A stretch of DNA of 64,000 nucleotides. Origin: Polaribacter gangjinensis (GTDB taxonomy: Bacteria; Bacteroidota; Bacteroidia; Flavobacteriales; Flavobacteriaceae). The notes under the pieces were generated by a model. It did no database searches. It was given only the letters and a program-made list of their open reading frames with translations, and was not told where the DNA came from. The position numbers were made by a program, and so were the translations under genes. The stretch is taken from positions 2,373,501 through 2,437,500 of the forward strand of contig NZ_CP150662.1 in assembly GCF_038024125.1 (NCBI RefSeq). The letters run 5' to 3'. Positions 53,795 through 63,292 of this stretch are shown here, piece after piece; position 1 is the first letter of the stretch, and every line of letters begins with the position of its first letter.

Positions 53795-53963
53795 TAATAG
53801 CTATTTCACAAAAGGCTCAAAGAAGGCACAAAATACACAAAGTTTTACTTTTTGTTTGTTCTACACGTTAAATAAAATAATTATCATCAACTGGAAATGC
53901 CTCATGTTTTTTATTCAAATTCACAAAACTTCTAGTACTTTTACGCACTTAAATTTCCAGAAA

Positions 53964-55016
53964 ATGATTCAAAAAACACGTGCAGAAATTACCAAATGCA
54001 TTCTTCATAAAGTAGCGAATAAATTCAATAGTGGTCACAATGTTTTTTCAGAAAACACGATTCGTTTTGACCAAGAAAGCTATGATTTGATGAAAAGTTT
54101 TTTGTTAAAACCTTTCGGTTCCATTACGCAAAGTTACCGGTTTTCGCATCATGCAGATGTGCGTTTGAACGAGTTGAACAATTACAGTACTGCCATTTTT
54201 AAAGATGAATCTGTATTTGTTGAGTTTTCTAAAAATATTGTGAATCATTTGTATGAACAATCCAATTCTGCTCAAATAAAAACTGGGGATGTAATTGTCG
54301 CTTTTATTGAAGGCATTGAATTCAATAATGTTTTGACGGAAGCTATCGGAATTTTTAAAATTGAAAACAAAGTCGATTTTTTTCAAACGTATTTGGATGA
54401 TGCTAACAGTTATGATGTAATTGTTCAAAAAGGAATTTCAACCAAAAAGATTGATAAAGGATGTTTGATTTTAAATACTTCAGATGCACAAGGAACCATT
54501 GTTTTTTCTGTTGATAACAATAATTACGATGCCCAATATTGGATTAAAAACTTTTTGGGTGTAAAATTGGCAGATGATTTTAATTCGCACACCCAAAATT
54601 ATTTAGAATTGTGTAAAGAGTTTTCGGAAGAAGTTATCAAACCCGAATTTGGAAAACACGAACAAGGGGCATTTTTAGCCAATACTGTTGATTATTTTAA
54701 AGAACATGAATCAGTAGATTATGAACAATTTAAAGACGAACTTTTTCAGGATGACAAACACAAAGAACTGTTTGAAGAATATAAAAAGCATTTCGAAACG
54801 TTGAATGATGTGTTGATTCGAAACAATTTCAATATTTCGGATGTAGTGTTGAAAAAGGAAAAAAACAAACTCAAAACTGAAATCAAACTAGATACCCATT
54901 TTATCATCAAACTGGATGTTGATGCTCCTGATGCCGCTTCAGAATATTTAGAAAGAGGCTATGATGAGGAGAAAAAAATGAAATATTACAAGGTGTATTT
55001 TAATGAGGAGAGGTAG
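53964..55016 (+). CDS. Nucleoid-associated protein (NdpA/YejK family)
   Basis: About 350 residues from the ATG at 53964; a longer in-frame start is disfavoured because the family begins with this Met followed by a short strand and helix (AEITKCILHKVANKFN). The 37-kDa nucleoid-associated proteins bind DNA but their function is poorly defined. Matching features are length, the mid-protein AFIEGIEFNNVLTEAIGIFKIE strand pair and the acidic C-terminal half. Stand-alone gene. Moderately confident family call. Confidence 0.75.
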   Translation: MIQKTRAEITKCILHKVANKFNSGHNVFSENTIRFDQESYDLMKSFLLKPFGSITQSYRFSHHADVRLNELNNYSTAIFKDESVFVEFSKNIVNHLYEQSNSAQIKTGDVIVAFIEGIEFNNVLTEAIGIFKIENKVDFFQTYLDDANSYDVIVQKGISTKKIDKGCLILNTSDAQGTIVFSVDNNNYDAQYWIKNFLGVKLADDFNSHTQNYLELCKEFSEEVIKPEFGKHEQGAFLANTVDYFKEHESVDYEQFKDELFQDDKHKELFEEYKKHFETLNDVLIRNNFNISDVVLKKEKNKLKTEIKLDTHFIIKLDVDAPDAASEYLERGYDEEKKMKYYKVYFNEER

Positions 55017-55183
55017 GAGTTGGATTGTTGAAGTTTTTATTGTTTAAGGGTTTCTGTTGTTTGAAGGATATTGCTATCAAAGTATTCTAAATTGCCAATC
55101 ACTTATTTTCCTGTTTGATTTGGTTTTAAAAAGTATTTTACATGAGTGATTACAGCAGTATGTATGGAGTATCACTGAGTAAT

Positions 55184-55238
55184 GTACGCTATAACCCCTG
55201 GTAAAGTACGCTATAAGTACGCTATACCTACGCTATAA
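55184..55238 (+). repeat. Phased 11-bp repeat array (TACGCTATAA core)
   Basis: TACGCTATAA at 55185, 55207 and 55229 and TACGCTATAC at 55218: spacing 22, 11 and 11 bases, i.e. all copies in one 11-bp register with one unit (55195-55205) diverged. One helical turn per unit suggests multiple protein monomers bound along one face of the DNA. Confidence 0.75.
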
Positions 55239-55280
55239 CCTCTTTTGATCTAATACTTTGATATGGCTTTAGATTGGCTT

Positions 55281-55346
55281 TGACTCGTCTTAAAATAACT
55301 ATACAAGTTATTATGACCCGTCCTAAAATAACTATACAGGTTAATA
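55281..55346 (+). repeat. Tandem duplication of a 33-bp unit
   Basis: Copies at 55281-55313 and 55314-55346 start TGACTCGTC / TGACCCGTC and share TAAAATAACTATACA; they differ at only a handful of positions. The 33-bp unit is three times the 11-bp period of the array just upstream. Confidence 0.75.
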
Positions 55347-55777
55347 CATAAATCCTATTATAGTTATACAACTATACTTCATACTCCTAAATGAACTATA
55401 CAGCTGTTTTTTCATGGTTGCAATATTTAGTACTCCTAACTATTTTATACTATTACAGAAGTTGAAAAAAATTACCGAATATCACTATAAACTTTACAAT
55501 TATTACCTGAAAATTGCCTTTTGTACTTTGTGAATTGTTATTTTACACCAAAATATTTTAGTCATATATCTTAAAAAACATTCACTTATATGGTATATAA
55601 GCCATTTATTACTTAATAAATCACATTAGTTACTTTTAGCTATTTTTAACTAGGTTCTAAGAAGTTAAATAATAGATTTGTTGGTTAGAAATTGAATGAT
55701 TTTTTGTAAATTTAAGGGTGAAATTATTTGATTTTTAGAATTCTGTATAAATTTATTTAAGTTGTAAAAATTTGCTA

Positions 55778-56872
55778 ATGTATTACGAAGATTTAGAATT
55801 TTTAACAAAAGGACTCGTTGAGTTGCAAGCAGAAGCTGCTGTAAAAGCAATACTTTTATTTTGTGCTGATAAAAACAGACCTGATGTTTTTGAGATAGAA
55901 GAAGTTTTAAAATTCAATACAAAGCCCTTGATTGGGGGTATTTTTCCAGAAATTCTTGCAGATGGTCAGCGAAAAGAAAGTGGATTTTTACTCGTGCCTT
56001 TGTTTCAAGAATTGGAGGTGTTGGTTGTTGAAGCTAAAGATCATGAAACAGTTAGCCATCAACTTTCAACACAATTAAATACTATTTCTAAAGACTTTCA
56101 GAGTGTTTTTTGTTTTTTAAATTCTTTATGGAGAGAAAAGACTATTTTCATTCAAGAATTGTATAATGAGTTGGGACCGTTTGTTACCTATCTTGGTGGT
56201 AGTGCAGGCTCTTTGAATTTTGAATCATTTCCCTGTGTATTTGCCAATCAGCATGTTTATGAAAATGCGGCTGTGCTTGGTTTTTTTAAAAACGATATTT
56301 CTATGGGGGTTGCTCATGGTTGGAAAAAAATCTCAGATCCAATTAAAGTTACGGCATCAAGCGGAAATACCATTGTTTCTTTAGATTGGAAGCCCGCTTT
56401 TGATGTTTATAAATCACATGTAGAAAAACATTCGAACAAACTTTTTACTAAAAATAATTTTTTTGAAATATCAAAATCATACCCGCTAGGATTGGTGAAA
56501 TTAGAGGGTGAAATGATTGTTAGAGATCCTTTTGCTGCAAAAAATAATTCATTACAAATTTTGGATGAAGTGCCAGAGGGAGAATATGTTAGTATTATGC
56601 ATGGAGATATCTCATCTCTTTTATATAGTGCAAAAAATGCTGTTGAAATTTCTTCACAATCAGGTTTTTCAGAATTTACTCAGTTTTGTGTAGATTGTAT
56701 TTCAAGGGTTTTGTTTATGGAAACTGAATTTGACAAAGAACTAGCTCATTTAAATGCATATCAACCAATAAATGGTGTTTTAGCTATTGGTGAGATTGCT
56801 AACTTAGGAAATTCAGTATTGGAGGTGTTTAATAAAACAATTGTTGTAGCTCAATGGAAAGAGAACTGTTAG
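55778..56872 (+). CDS. FIST-domain sensory protein
   Basis: About 364 residues from the ATG at 55778 (a TTG two codons earlier is less likely). It has the FIST N domain (residues ~1-200: AVKAILLFCADKNRPDVFEIE, TKPLIGGIFPEIL, PFVTYLGGSAGSLNF, ENAAVLGFFKNDISMGVAHGW) and the FIST_C domain (~215-360: YPLGLVKLEGEMIVRDPFA, GYV-like EGEYVSIMHGDI, GVLAIGEIANLGNSVLEVFNKT). FIST proteins are predicted intracellular sensors for small ligands, perhaps amino acids, often feeding two-component kinases. No signal peptide. Its end overlaps the hybrid kinase by 19 bases, so the two are coupled. Confidence 0.9.
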   Translation: MYYEDLEFLTKGLVELQAEAAVKAILLFCADKNRPDVFEIEEVLKFNTKPLIGGIFPEILADGQRKESGFLLVPLFQELEVLVVEAKDHETVSHQLSTQLNTISKDFQSVFCFLNSLWREKTIFIQELYNELGPFVTYLGGSAGSLNFESFPCVFANQHVYENAAVLGFFKNDISMGVAHGWKKISDPIKVTASSGNTIVSLDWKPAFDVYKSHVEKHSNKLFTKNNFFEISKSYPLGLVKLEGEMIVRDPFAAKNNSLQILDEVPEGEYVSIMHGDISSLLYSAKNAVEISSQSGFSEFTQFCVDCISRVLFMETEFDKELAHLNAYQPINGVLAIGEIANLGNSVLEVFNKTIVVAQWKENC

Positions 56873-59800
56873 AAGGGCAAGTATTGCTTGAAATTTTGCT
56901 GAATCAACGAATTAATAACGATTCTGAAAAAAATCTCCCTAAGATACTAAATACTTATTTGCGGAAACTGAGTTGTTTTGCTATTGCTATTTATGACCAA
57001 AATAAATGGACTTATTTACTTCCAAAAGCAATCCGTTTTTCTAAAGAATGGAATGACATTGTCATTCAATTTCCACAAAAAATAAAAGAGAAACACAATG
57101 AGGCTTTTTATGAGGTGAATGATGATAAATGTATTTATTCTTTTCCTTTATATGGTTGTGGCTCGCTCATTTTGGTTAGAAAAAATAGGTTTACTGATAC
57201 CATGTTTTTTGAGCTTAAAAAAGTAGTAAATCAGTTGGGAAGAGAATTATGCCAAGAGCGAGAACAACAAAAATTTACTATTTTAAGTGAGCTTTTTAAT
57301 AAGCATTCAGATGCTGTTCAAATATCCGATGAATCAGGAAGATTGTATCATGTTAATGAGCAAGCTTCATTGCGATTGGGAATCCCTCAAAATGAGGTAA
57401 ATAATTATTTTGTTTCAGATTTTGAGAAAAACTTTATGGAAAATCCCGCTTCTTGGAAACAACATGTTGAAGACCTTAAAAAGAATGGTCCAATTGTAAT
57501 GGAGGGGGGGCATGTAAATCAAATCACAGGTAAAAAAATACCTGTTGAGGTTACTGTGACAATGACCTCATATAATGATAAAAATTTTATCATTGCTATC
57601 ACTAAAGATATTAGTGAGCGAAAAAAACAAGAACTAAAATTAGAGAGTACAACACAAAAATTAGAGAGTATTTTTAATGAAATGACTGATGTTGTTTACT
57701 CTATAAAATTACCAGAAAAAGAAATTTTATTTGTAACGCCTAGTTTGAAGACTATCTATGAAATAGAAGCATCTGAAGATTTGGATCATATTGGTTTATG
57801 GAATTTAGTTGTGGAGCAAGATGAAAAACAAATACTATATAAAATCAAAGAGAACTTAGCAAATGATGGGCATTTTAATATTAAATATAGTATAAAAACT
57901 CGTTCAGGAAAAATTAAATGGATACGTAATAAAGGAAAATATATTTATGATGAAAACCATAATCCCATAAGACTGGATGGGGTAATTACCGATAGGACGG
58001 AAGAATATTTGGCTAAAAAATTCTTAGATAATGAAATAAAATTGCAAGATGCATTGATTGATATTGCCACTACTTATATCAATCTAGAGCCCAAAGAATT
58101 AGAAAGCATCATTAATAGTTCTTTAGAGAAAATGGGGCGTTTTGTAAAAGCTGATAGGGCTTATATTTTTGATTATGATTTTAATGTAAATACGACTTCT
58201 AATACGTATGAATGGTGTAGAGAGGGTATAGCCCCTGAAATAGATAATCTACAGCAGGTGCCCATAGAATACATACCTCAATGGATAGAAAAACATCAAA
58301 AAGGAGAGCCCTTTTACATACCCGATGTTTCTGCTTTAAATATTGAAGATCCTGGCGAAAATGCCTTGAAAGAAATTTTAGACCCTCAGGGAATTAAAAG
58401 TTTATTGACGATTCCCATATTGAATAACGAAGATCTCATCGGTTTTGTGGGTTTTGACTCCGTTAAAAAACATCATCATTACAGTGAAAAAGAAATGAAA
58501 CTATTGTCTCTTTTTGGAATGATGCTTATCAACATTCGAAATAGGCAAAAATTAAATAACCAACTTTTTGTTCAGGTAGAAAAGTTTCAGAATATCATTG
58601 CAAATATGAATCTAGGATTGTTGGAGGTAGATTTGAACGATGAAATTATTTTTGCAAATCAGAGTTTTTGTGACATGTCAGGCTTTGAGCTTGAGCAATT
58701 AAAGGGTGAGAAAGCAGCTGAACTATTTTTACATCAAACTGAAGCAACTTATCTCTCATTTAGAGATAATCATAGTATATCCGATAGTTATGAAATTAGT
58801 ATCAAAGATCGTCAAGGAAATAAAAAATGGTGGTTTGTAAGCAGTGCTCCTAATTATAATGATAAAGGAAAATTGATTGGACGCATTAGTATTCATTTGG
58901 ATATTACGAAGCAAAAACAACTAGAAAAACAATTGGCAAAAGCCATTACCACTGCAGAATCTGCCTCGAAAGCCAAAGAACTTTTTTTAGCGAATATGAG
59001 TCATGAAATAAGGACCCCTTTGAATGTAATTATTGGAATGATTCGACAATTGAATAAAGAAAATTTGAATGTTAATCAACAATTTTATGTAGCTCAGTCT
59101 GAGAGTTCTGCCAAACATTTGTTAACTATTTTAAATAATATTCTTGATATTGCTAAAATAGAATCGGGTGAAATGGAGCTTGAATACAAACCATTTAGTT
59201 TGAGTGCTTTGGCATACAATGTGCATTCCATTTTATATTCGCAAGCAAAAGAAAAAAACATTGAATTTAAAGTAGATGTCTCCGCGAAGATAGCACCCGT
59301 TTTGATTGGTGATGAAACAAGACTAAAACAAGTTTTATTTAATCTTTTAGGAAATTCTATAAAGTTTACAGACGAAGGAAGTATTCAACTAAACATTAGC
59401 CTGATTCAAGATGCCGAAGAAAGTCAAACTTTACTATTTGAAGTTTCTGATACAGGAATTGGAATGTCAGAAGAATTTATCTCTAAAATTTTTGATAAAT
59501 TTTCTCAAGAACAAAATACATCCAACAGGAATTATGAGGGGAGTGGATTGGGCATGGCCATTTCAAATGATTTGGTAAAACTTATGGGTGGTAAAATGTC
59601 TGTAAAAAGTATTAAAAATAAAGGGACTAGTTTCCTTTTTGTCATTGATTTTCAAAAAGGGGATCTCAATAGTTTGCAGTCGCATTCTAAAGAAATTGAA
59701 AAAGGGGCCTTTACAGGTAAAAAAGTGTTGTTGGTTGAAGATAATGAAATGAATAGATTTATTGCAAGTCAGAGTTTACAGTATCTCGGTTTTGATATTG

Positions 59801-60447
59801 TAGAAGCTGAAAACGGATTGATTGCTACTAAACAAATTCAAAAACAACACTTTGATCTTGTTCTTATGGATATTCAAATGCCGGTAATGGATGGCGTAGA
59901 AGCTACCCTATTTATAAGAAAGAACTTACAAAATCAAACACCTATCATTGCATTGACAGCCAATGCGTTTAAGCATGATATTGAATTGTATTTGAAAAAT
60001 GGCATGAATGATTTTGTTACGAAACCATTTAATGAAGAAGATTTTTTTAGAAAAATAGAAACTGTTTTAAATGAATTTGAAAATAAAAGTAAAATCACAA
60101 AGAGCACTTTGTACGATTTGAGTGAATTTGAGAAGTTAGGAAGGTCAAATATTGATTTTGTAAAAAAAATGATTACTTTATTTATTGATCTAGTAGAAAG
60201 CAATGTCACTTTGCTCGAAGAAGCACTTCAAGATAACAATGTGGTTGCAGTTAAAAAAATCATACACAAAATTAAGCCGAATATCACTCAAATGGGTATA
60301 AATTCTCTAGAAAAAAGTGTTCATGAAATTATTGCCTTTGATTTAGAGTCTGCTATTACGCCGCAGTTTAGATCTAATACTCTAAAAATTATTGAAATTT
60401 TAATTGAGGTAAGTGCCTCTTTGAAAGAACATCATTTAAAATCATAA
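56854..60447 (+). CDS. Hybrid sensor histidine kinase with PAS, GAF, receiver and HPt domains
   Basis: A 1197-residue cytoplasmic protein with no membrane helix. Order: N-terminal GAF-like region (~1-135), PAS (~145-255, ending TKDISERKKQ), PAS (~265-390, ending DGVITDRTEEY), GAF (~405-560), PAS (~570-690, ending HLDITKQKQ), HisKA with H717 in NMSHEIRTPLN, HATPase_c (~815-935; GNSIKFTDEG, SDTGIGMS, GSGLGMAI), REC with phospho-acceptor D1006 in LVLMDIQMP, and a C-terminal HPt with H1138 in IHKIKPN. All phosphorelay residues are intact. It presumably takes its signal from the overlapping FIST protein and passes phosphate through the HPt to the LytTR regulator 55 bases downstream. Confidence 0.95.
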   Translation: MERELLEGQVLLEILLNQRINNDSEKNLPKILNTYLRKLSCFAIAIYDQNKWTYLLPKAIRFSKEWNDIVIQFPQKIKEKHNEAFYEVNDDKCIYSFPLYGCGSLILVRKNRFTDTMFFELKKVVNQLGRELCQEREQQKFTILSELFNKHSDAVQISDESGRLYHVNEQASLRLGIPQNEVNNYFVSDFEKNFMENPASWKQHVEDLKKNGPIVMEGGHVNQITGKKIPVEVTVTMTSYNDKNFIIAITKDISERKKQELKLESTTQKLESIFNEMTDVVYSIKLPEKEILFVTPSLKTIYEIEASEDLDHIGLWNLVVEQDEKQILYKIKENLANDGHFNIKYSIKTRSGKIKWIRNKGKYIYDENHNPIRLDGVITDRTEEYLAKKFLDNEIKLQDALIDIATTYINLEPKELESIINSSLEKMGRFVKADRAYIFDYDFNVNTTSNTYEWCREGIAPEIDNLQQVPIEYIPQWIEKHQKGEPFYIPDVSALNIEDPGENALKEILDPQGIKSLLTIPILNNEDLIGFVGFDSVKKHHHYSEKEMKLLSLFGMMLINIRNRQKLNNQLFVQVEKFQNIIANMNLGLLEVDLNDEIIFANQSFCDMSGFELEQLKGEKAAELFLHQTEATYLSFRDNHSISDSYEISIKDRQGNKKWWFVSSAPNYNDKGKLIGRISIHLDITKQKQLEKQLAKAITTAESASKAKELFLANMSHEIRTPLNVIIGMIRQLNKENLNVNQQFYVAQSESSAKHLLTILNNILDIAKIESGEMELEYKPFSLSALAYNVHSILYSQAKEKNIEFKVDVSAKIAPVLIGDETRLKQVLFNLLGNSIKFTDEGSIQLNISLIQDAEESQTLLFEVSDTGIGMSEEFISKIFDKFSQEQNTSNRNYEGSGLGMAISNDLVKLMGGKMSVKSIKNKGTSFLFVIDFQKGDLNSLQSHSKEIEKGAFTGKKVLLVEDNEMNRFIASQSLQYLGFDIVEAENGLIATKQIQKQHFDLVLMDIQMPVMDGVEATLFIRKNLQNQTPIIALTANAFKHDIELYLKNGMNDFVTKPFNEEDFFRKIETVLNEFENKSKITKSTLYDLSEFEKLGRSNIDFVKKMITLFIDLVESNVTLLEEALQDNNVVAVKKIIHKIKPNITQMGINSLEKSVHEIIAFDLESAITPQFRSNTLKIIEILIEVSASLKEHHLKS

Positions 60448-60502
60448 ATTCTGTACATATAAATAATACTGTTAGGAAAGCATTGTAGTAAAATAAAAAA
60501 TC

Positions 60503-61249
60503 ATGACACAAAAATTAAAAGCTTATATTGTAGAAGACAATACGATGAATATTGAAATATTAAAGGAACTTTTGGCAAAGCACTTCCCAAATATTTCAAT
60601 TATTGGAGAGGCTACGAATACTGAACAATTCATTGAACTACTTCTCGAAAATATGGCTGATATTATTTTTCTTGATATTGAGCTTGAAGAAGAAAAAACA
60701 TCTTTAGATATTTTAAAAGAGTTTGAAAATATACAAGCTGAGGTTGTCATAACAAGTTCTAGCAAAGAATATGCTTTAAAAGCGTTAAACGAACATACAA
60801 TTACTTCTTATTTATTAAAACCTCTAGATATATTAAGTCTTCACAAAACCATTTTAAAATTGCTGAAAAAGCTTGAGCTTAAGACAGAAACTAAATTAAT
60901 TGAAACTCAAGAAAATATGAGTGGAGAAGTTATAGCTATTCCTGGTTTGACAACTATTGAAATTGTGAAACTTACCGATATATTGTTTTTAGAGGCAGAC
61001 GGAAAATATACTAAATTTCACTTAGAAGACGGCACTTCAAAAGTTGTATCAAAAAACATTGGTAGCTATGAATTGCTATTACCCAAAAATATTTTTTTTA
61101 GAATTCACCATAAATACATTTTAAATATCAGTAAGACAGATAGTATATACAGAACAGATGGGCATTATTGTGTTCTTAAAAATGGCAAAAATTTACCAAT
61201 TGCTAAAAGACGTATTGAAGAATTGCGTAAGTTTTTATACTTAAAATAA
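60503..61249 (+). CDS. LytTR-family response regulator
   Basis: A 248-residue two-domain regulator. The receiver (1-120) has the acidic pocket VEDN at residues 10-13, phospho-acceptor D58 in IIFLDIELEEE, Thr/Ser in VVITSSSKEYA and Lys in SYLLKPLD. The LytTR DNA-binding domain (~145-245) has the family pattern DILFLEADGKYTKFHL, then FFRIHHKYILNI and LPIAKRRIEELRKFL. LytTR proteins bind imperfect direct repeats. It completes the FIST-kinase-regulator operon; targets are unknown. Confidence 0.95.
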   Translation: MTQKLKAYIVEDNTMNIEILKELLAKHFPNISIIGEATNTEQFIELLLENMADIIFLDIELEEEKTSLDILKEFENIQAEVVITSSSKEYALKALNEHTITSYLLKPLDILSLHKTILKLLKKLELKTETKLIETQENMSGEVIAIPGLTTIEIVKLTDILFLEADGKYTKFHLEDGTSKVVSKNIGSYELLLPKNIFFRIHHKYILNISKTDSIYRTDGHYCVLKNGKNLPIAKRRIEELRKFLYLK

Positions 61250-61413
61250 TGAGAGATTATCAACAGTGAATTTTCTCAATTAAATCGATAGCTATAAAAG
61301 TATTTATACTGATTTACAGTCGCTTATTACATATGAACAGCAGATATTAATTGGTTTTGATTTATGTAATATATAAGCATTACATTAAACGCAAATATCA
61401 TTAAAATAAAAAT

Positions 61414-61563
61414 ATGTATTGTGCTAAGTGTAAATCAGATATTACTAATAAGACCAAAATACATAAGAGTAAAATTGACAAATTGATTCGTTTTACTCAT
61501 AAGTATGTATGTTTAAATTGTTATATAAAACATATAATTCTAATTGAAGCTTTAAAAAACTAG
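61414..61563 (+). CDS. Tiny zinc-ribbon-like protein, copy 1
   Basis: A 49-residue frame with two CxxC pairs: C3-C6 (CAKC) and C33-C36 (CLNC). It aligns without gaps to the product at 62439: 16 of the first 36 residues are identical, including CKS, N12, K15, KS at 18-19 and KYxCLNC. That conservation between two frames 1 kb apart is strong evidence both are translated. A four-Cys pattern of this kind usually holds one zinc ion. The tail (YIKHIILIEAL) is hydrophobic. No known family recognised. It starts 164 bases after the LytTR gene. Confidence 0.7.
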   Translation: MYCAKCKSDITNKTKIHKSKIDKLIRFTHKYVCLNCYIKHIILIEALKN

Positions 61564-62080
61564 TCATATCATTTGTATTGGTACATTGTTTATTGACTAT
61601 TTAACTATTTTTTTCTTTTGTTTATTTTTCTATGAAATCATTGAAAAATGCTAAGTATTTGAAATACTTCTACTTAGTTTACTTATTCTTATTACAAGTC
61701 ATTTATTCTTAAAATTCACCTACTGTTACTTGTTAATTCTGTTTATCATGTTGGTTCATTATTTTTGTTTTAGAAAATAGCTTTTGATAATTTTTTCAGT
61801 AAGTTTTATTAAAAATAATGTATGTATCAACTAATTATATTTTATAAGTATATTTTTAGTAACAAGGTACCTATACATTTGTAGCGTTTTTTTCATTAAT
61901 TTTTTTAGTAAAGTAGCTTTAAGTTTTTTTTTCATTTCTAAATATAAAAATTCTTGAAGCTACAATTTTATTTTTAACGGATCTTTATTCTATTGTATCG
62001 GTTTTTAGATTGAGGTGTTAGGTAAACTATTAACAGCATCATACTTAATATAATTTGTTTGTTTCAATGAGTGCATAATA
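61564..62080. other. AT-rich spacer
   Basis: About 517 bases of very AT-rich DNA with stop codons in all frames. Only short features noted: TCATTTATTC at 61700. No promoter, RNA structure or ORF could be supported. Confidence 0.5.
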
Positions 62081-62233
62081 ATGGAGGAGAGTAAATATTT
62101 TGTTTCTGTACCAGGATATTATGATTATTCTAAAGGGGTTGTCAGTTTCTGGAGAGAGGTTACCTATAAAGAATTTAAAAAATGTGAATTTAATGGAGAA
62201 TTGGTGAAAATGGAACCATCAAAAAAAAAATAG
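62081..62233 (+). CDS. Small hypothetical protein, 50 residues
   Basis: ATG at 62081, TAG at 62231-62233. The product is polar with regular codon use (ESKYFVSVPGYYDYSKGVV then SFWREVTYKEFKKCEFNGE) and a Lys-rich tail, unlike the low-complexity translation of surrounding DNA, which supports a real gene. It has one Cys and no ribbon motif. No relative recognised. It lies between zinc-ribbon copies 1 and 2. Confidence 0.5.
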   Translation: MEESKYFVSVPGYYDYSKGVVSFWREVTYKEFKKCEFNGELVKMEPSKKK

Positions 62234-62438
62234 TTTTTTAGTTTTCTATTTTTAGATTTTAGTCGGTTTGGTTTAAGTTGTTGTTTAATGTTGGTTTGTT
62301 TTTTTATTACTTAAAGTCATAACTTAAATCACAATTTTATCATTTATTCCTTTATTTTACCATTTATTATTCATTTCAATCGATTAATTATTCCTGTACT
62401 TGTTTTGTTTGAGTTTTAGCCAATTTTACAAAAAAAAT

Positions 62439-62621
62439 ATGTGCTGTCCTAGTTGTAAAAGTCAAGACCAAAATCAAATAAAGTTAAATAAATCTTTAAA
62501 ACAAAAGATGAATCCATTAAGTGAAAAATATCTTTGTTTAAATTGTTTTAATTTATACTTGTACTTGATAAACTTTAAATTTTTCAATAAGAATTTAAAT
62601 TTCACTAAAATTCTAAATTAA
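62439..62621 (+). CDS. Tiny zinc-ribbon-like protein, copy 2
   Basis: A 60-residue product from the ATG at 62439; a longer frame starting at a TTG 39 bases earlier adds residues that have no counterpart in copy 1, so the ATG is preferred. Cys pairs C3-C6 (CPSC) and C33-C36 (CLNC) at the same positions as copy 1, followed by a hydrophobic Phe/Leu/Tyr/Asn-rich tail. A perfect 21-bp inverted repeat begins 4 bases after its stop codon. Confidence 0.7.
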   Translation: MCCPSCKSQDQNQIKLNKSLKQKMNPLSEKYLCLNCFNLYLYLINFKFFNKNLNFTKILN

Positions 62622-62625
62622 GTTA

Positions 62626-62679
62626 ACATTTCGATAATTATAATTACTATTTTACTAATAATTATAATTATCGAAATGT
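62626..62679 (+). terminator. Perfect 21-bp inverted repeat, possible terminator
   Basis: Arms 62626-62646 and 62659-62679 are exact reverse complements (5' arm starts ACATTTCGATAATTATAATT) with a 12-base loop; a T-rich stretch (TCTTTTTTC) follows a few bases later. Position just after copy 2 fits a terminator, but an arm of this length could equally be a recombination or protein-binding site. Confidence 0.6.
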
Positions 62680-63292
62680 AATCTTTTTTCAATCTTTATC
62701 TATTAAGTTTTTATTATAGATAGTTTGTTTATCTTTACTATAATGACTCCTTTACTTCCTTCTTTTATTACCATTTATTCTTGAATCGAATAACTTTTAA
62801 AAATAATCATTAGAATTTTGAACTTATCTAAGTGATGAATTTTTTTGATTTCTTTTTTAATCTGAAATTATGATAATTTTAAGTGATTTCAATTTAAGAA
62901 ATACTAACGGTTTCTAAAGAAAAAATACCTTGAAATGATGCAATGTAAAAATGGAAACTATTTATTGTAGTTGTTTTGTTGTAGGGAAATTTCATGTTAT
63001 TTTGTAAAGTGCTTTTTATTGATACGCTTTCAAACAGAAAATTTTTGTTTTAGGAACTTCCATTTATTACATTTCACAAATTTAGTAGTTGTTTTATCCC
63101 TACGAATATTTCGCTTTTTTGTATATAAAATATCCTTAATATATATTGATTACTTCATAATTTCAATTTTTCTTCGAATATCCTTCTAAATGCCCATTTA
63201 TTACTTTGTAAACTATTTCACTTTAAACTAGGTCTACTTTTGTCTCATAATAAAATTGCAGAATTAATTGAATTGCAGTAATAAATGAAATT
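62680..63292. other. AT-rich spacer with recurring CCATTTATT motif
   Basis: About 610 bases without a credible gene; a 72-codon frame at 62971 begins with TTG and has random-looking Phe/Leu-rich composition. It contains CCATTTATTC at 62771, CCATTTATTA at 63060 and 63194, and a -7-like TACTTTTG at 63235-63242, 50 bases before the next start codon. Confidence 0.5.

Larger units (their letters stand above)
55017..55777. other. 760-base non-coding spacer upstream of the FIST operon
   Basis: No credible ORF on either strand. It contains an 11-bp phased array, a 33-bp tandem duplication, four AACTATAC copies (55297, 55330, 55370, 55394), two TACTCCTAA copies (55382, 55431), a CCATTTATTA motif at 55602 and a -7-like TAGATTTG at 55673-55680 without a well-placed TTG. 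Its density of repeats marks it as a control region or as the remnant of a decayed or mobile sequence. Confidence 0.55.

Noticed and set aside
55184..55346. CRISPR array
   Set aside because: Repeat units are 11 and 33 bp, nearly contiguous, with no unique spacers of constant length and no cas genes nearby.
62971..63189. 72-codon frame rich in Phe, Leu and Cys
   Set aside because: TTG start, low-complexity Phe/Ile-rich translation of T-rich DNA, no ribbon spacing or other conserved feature.
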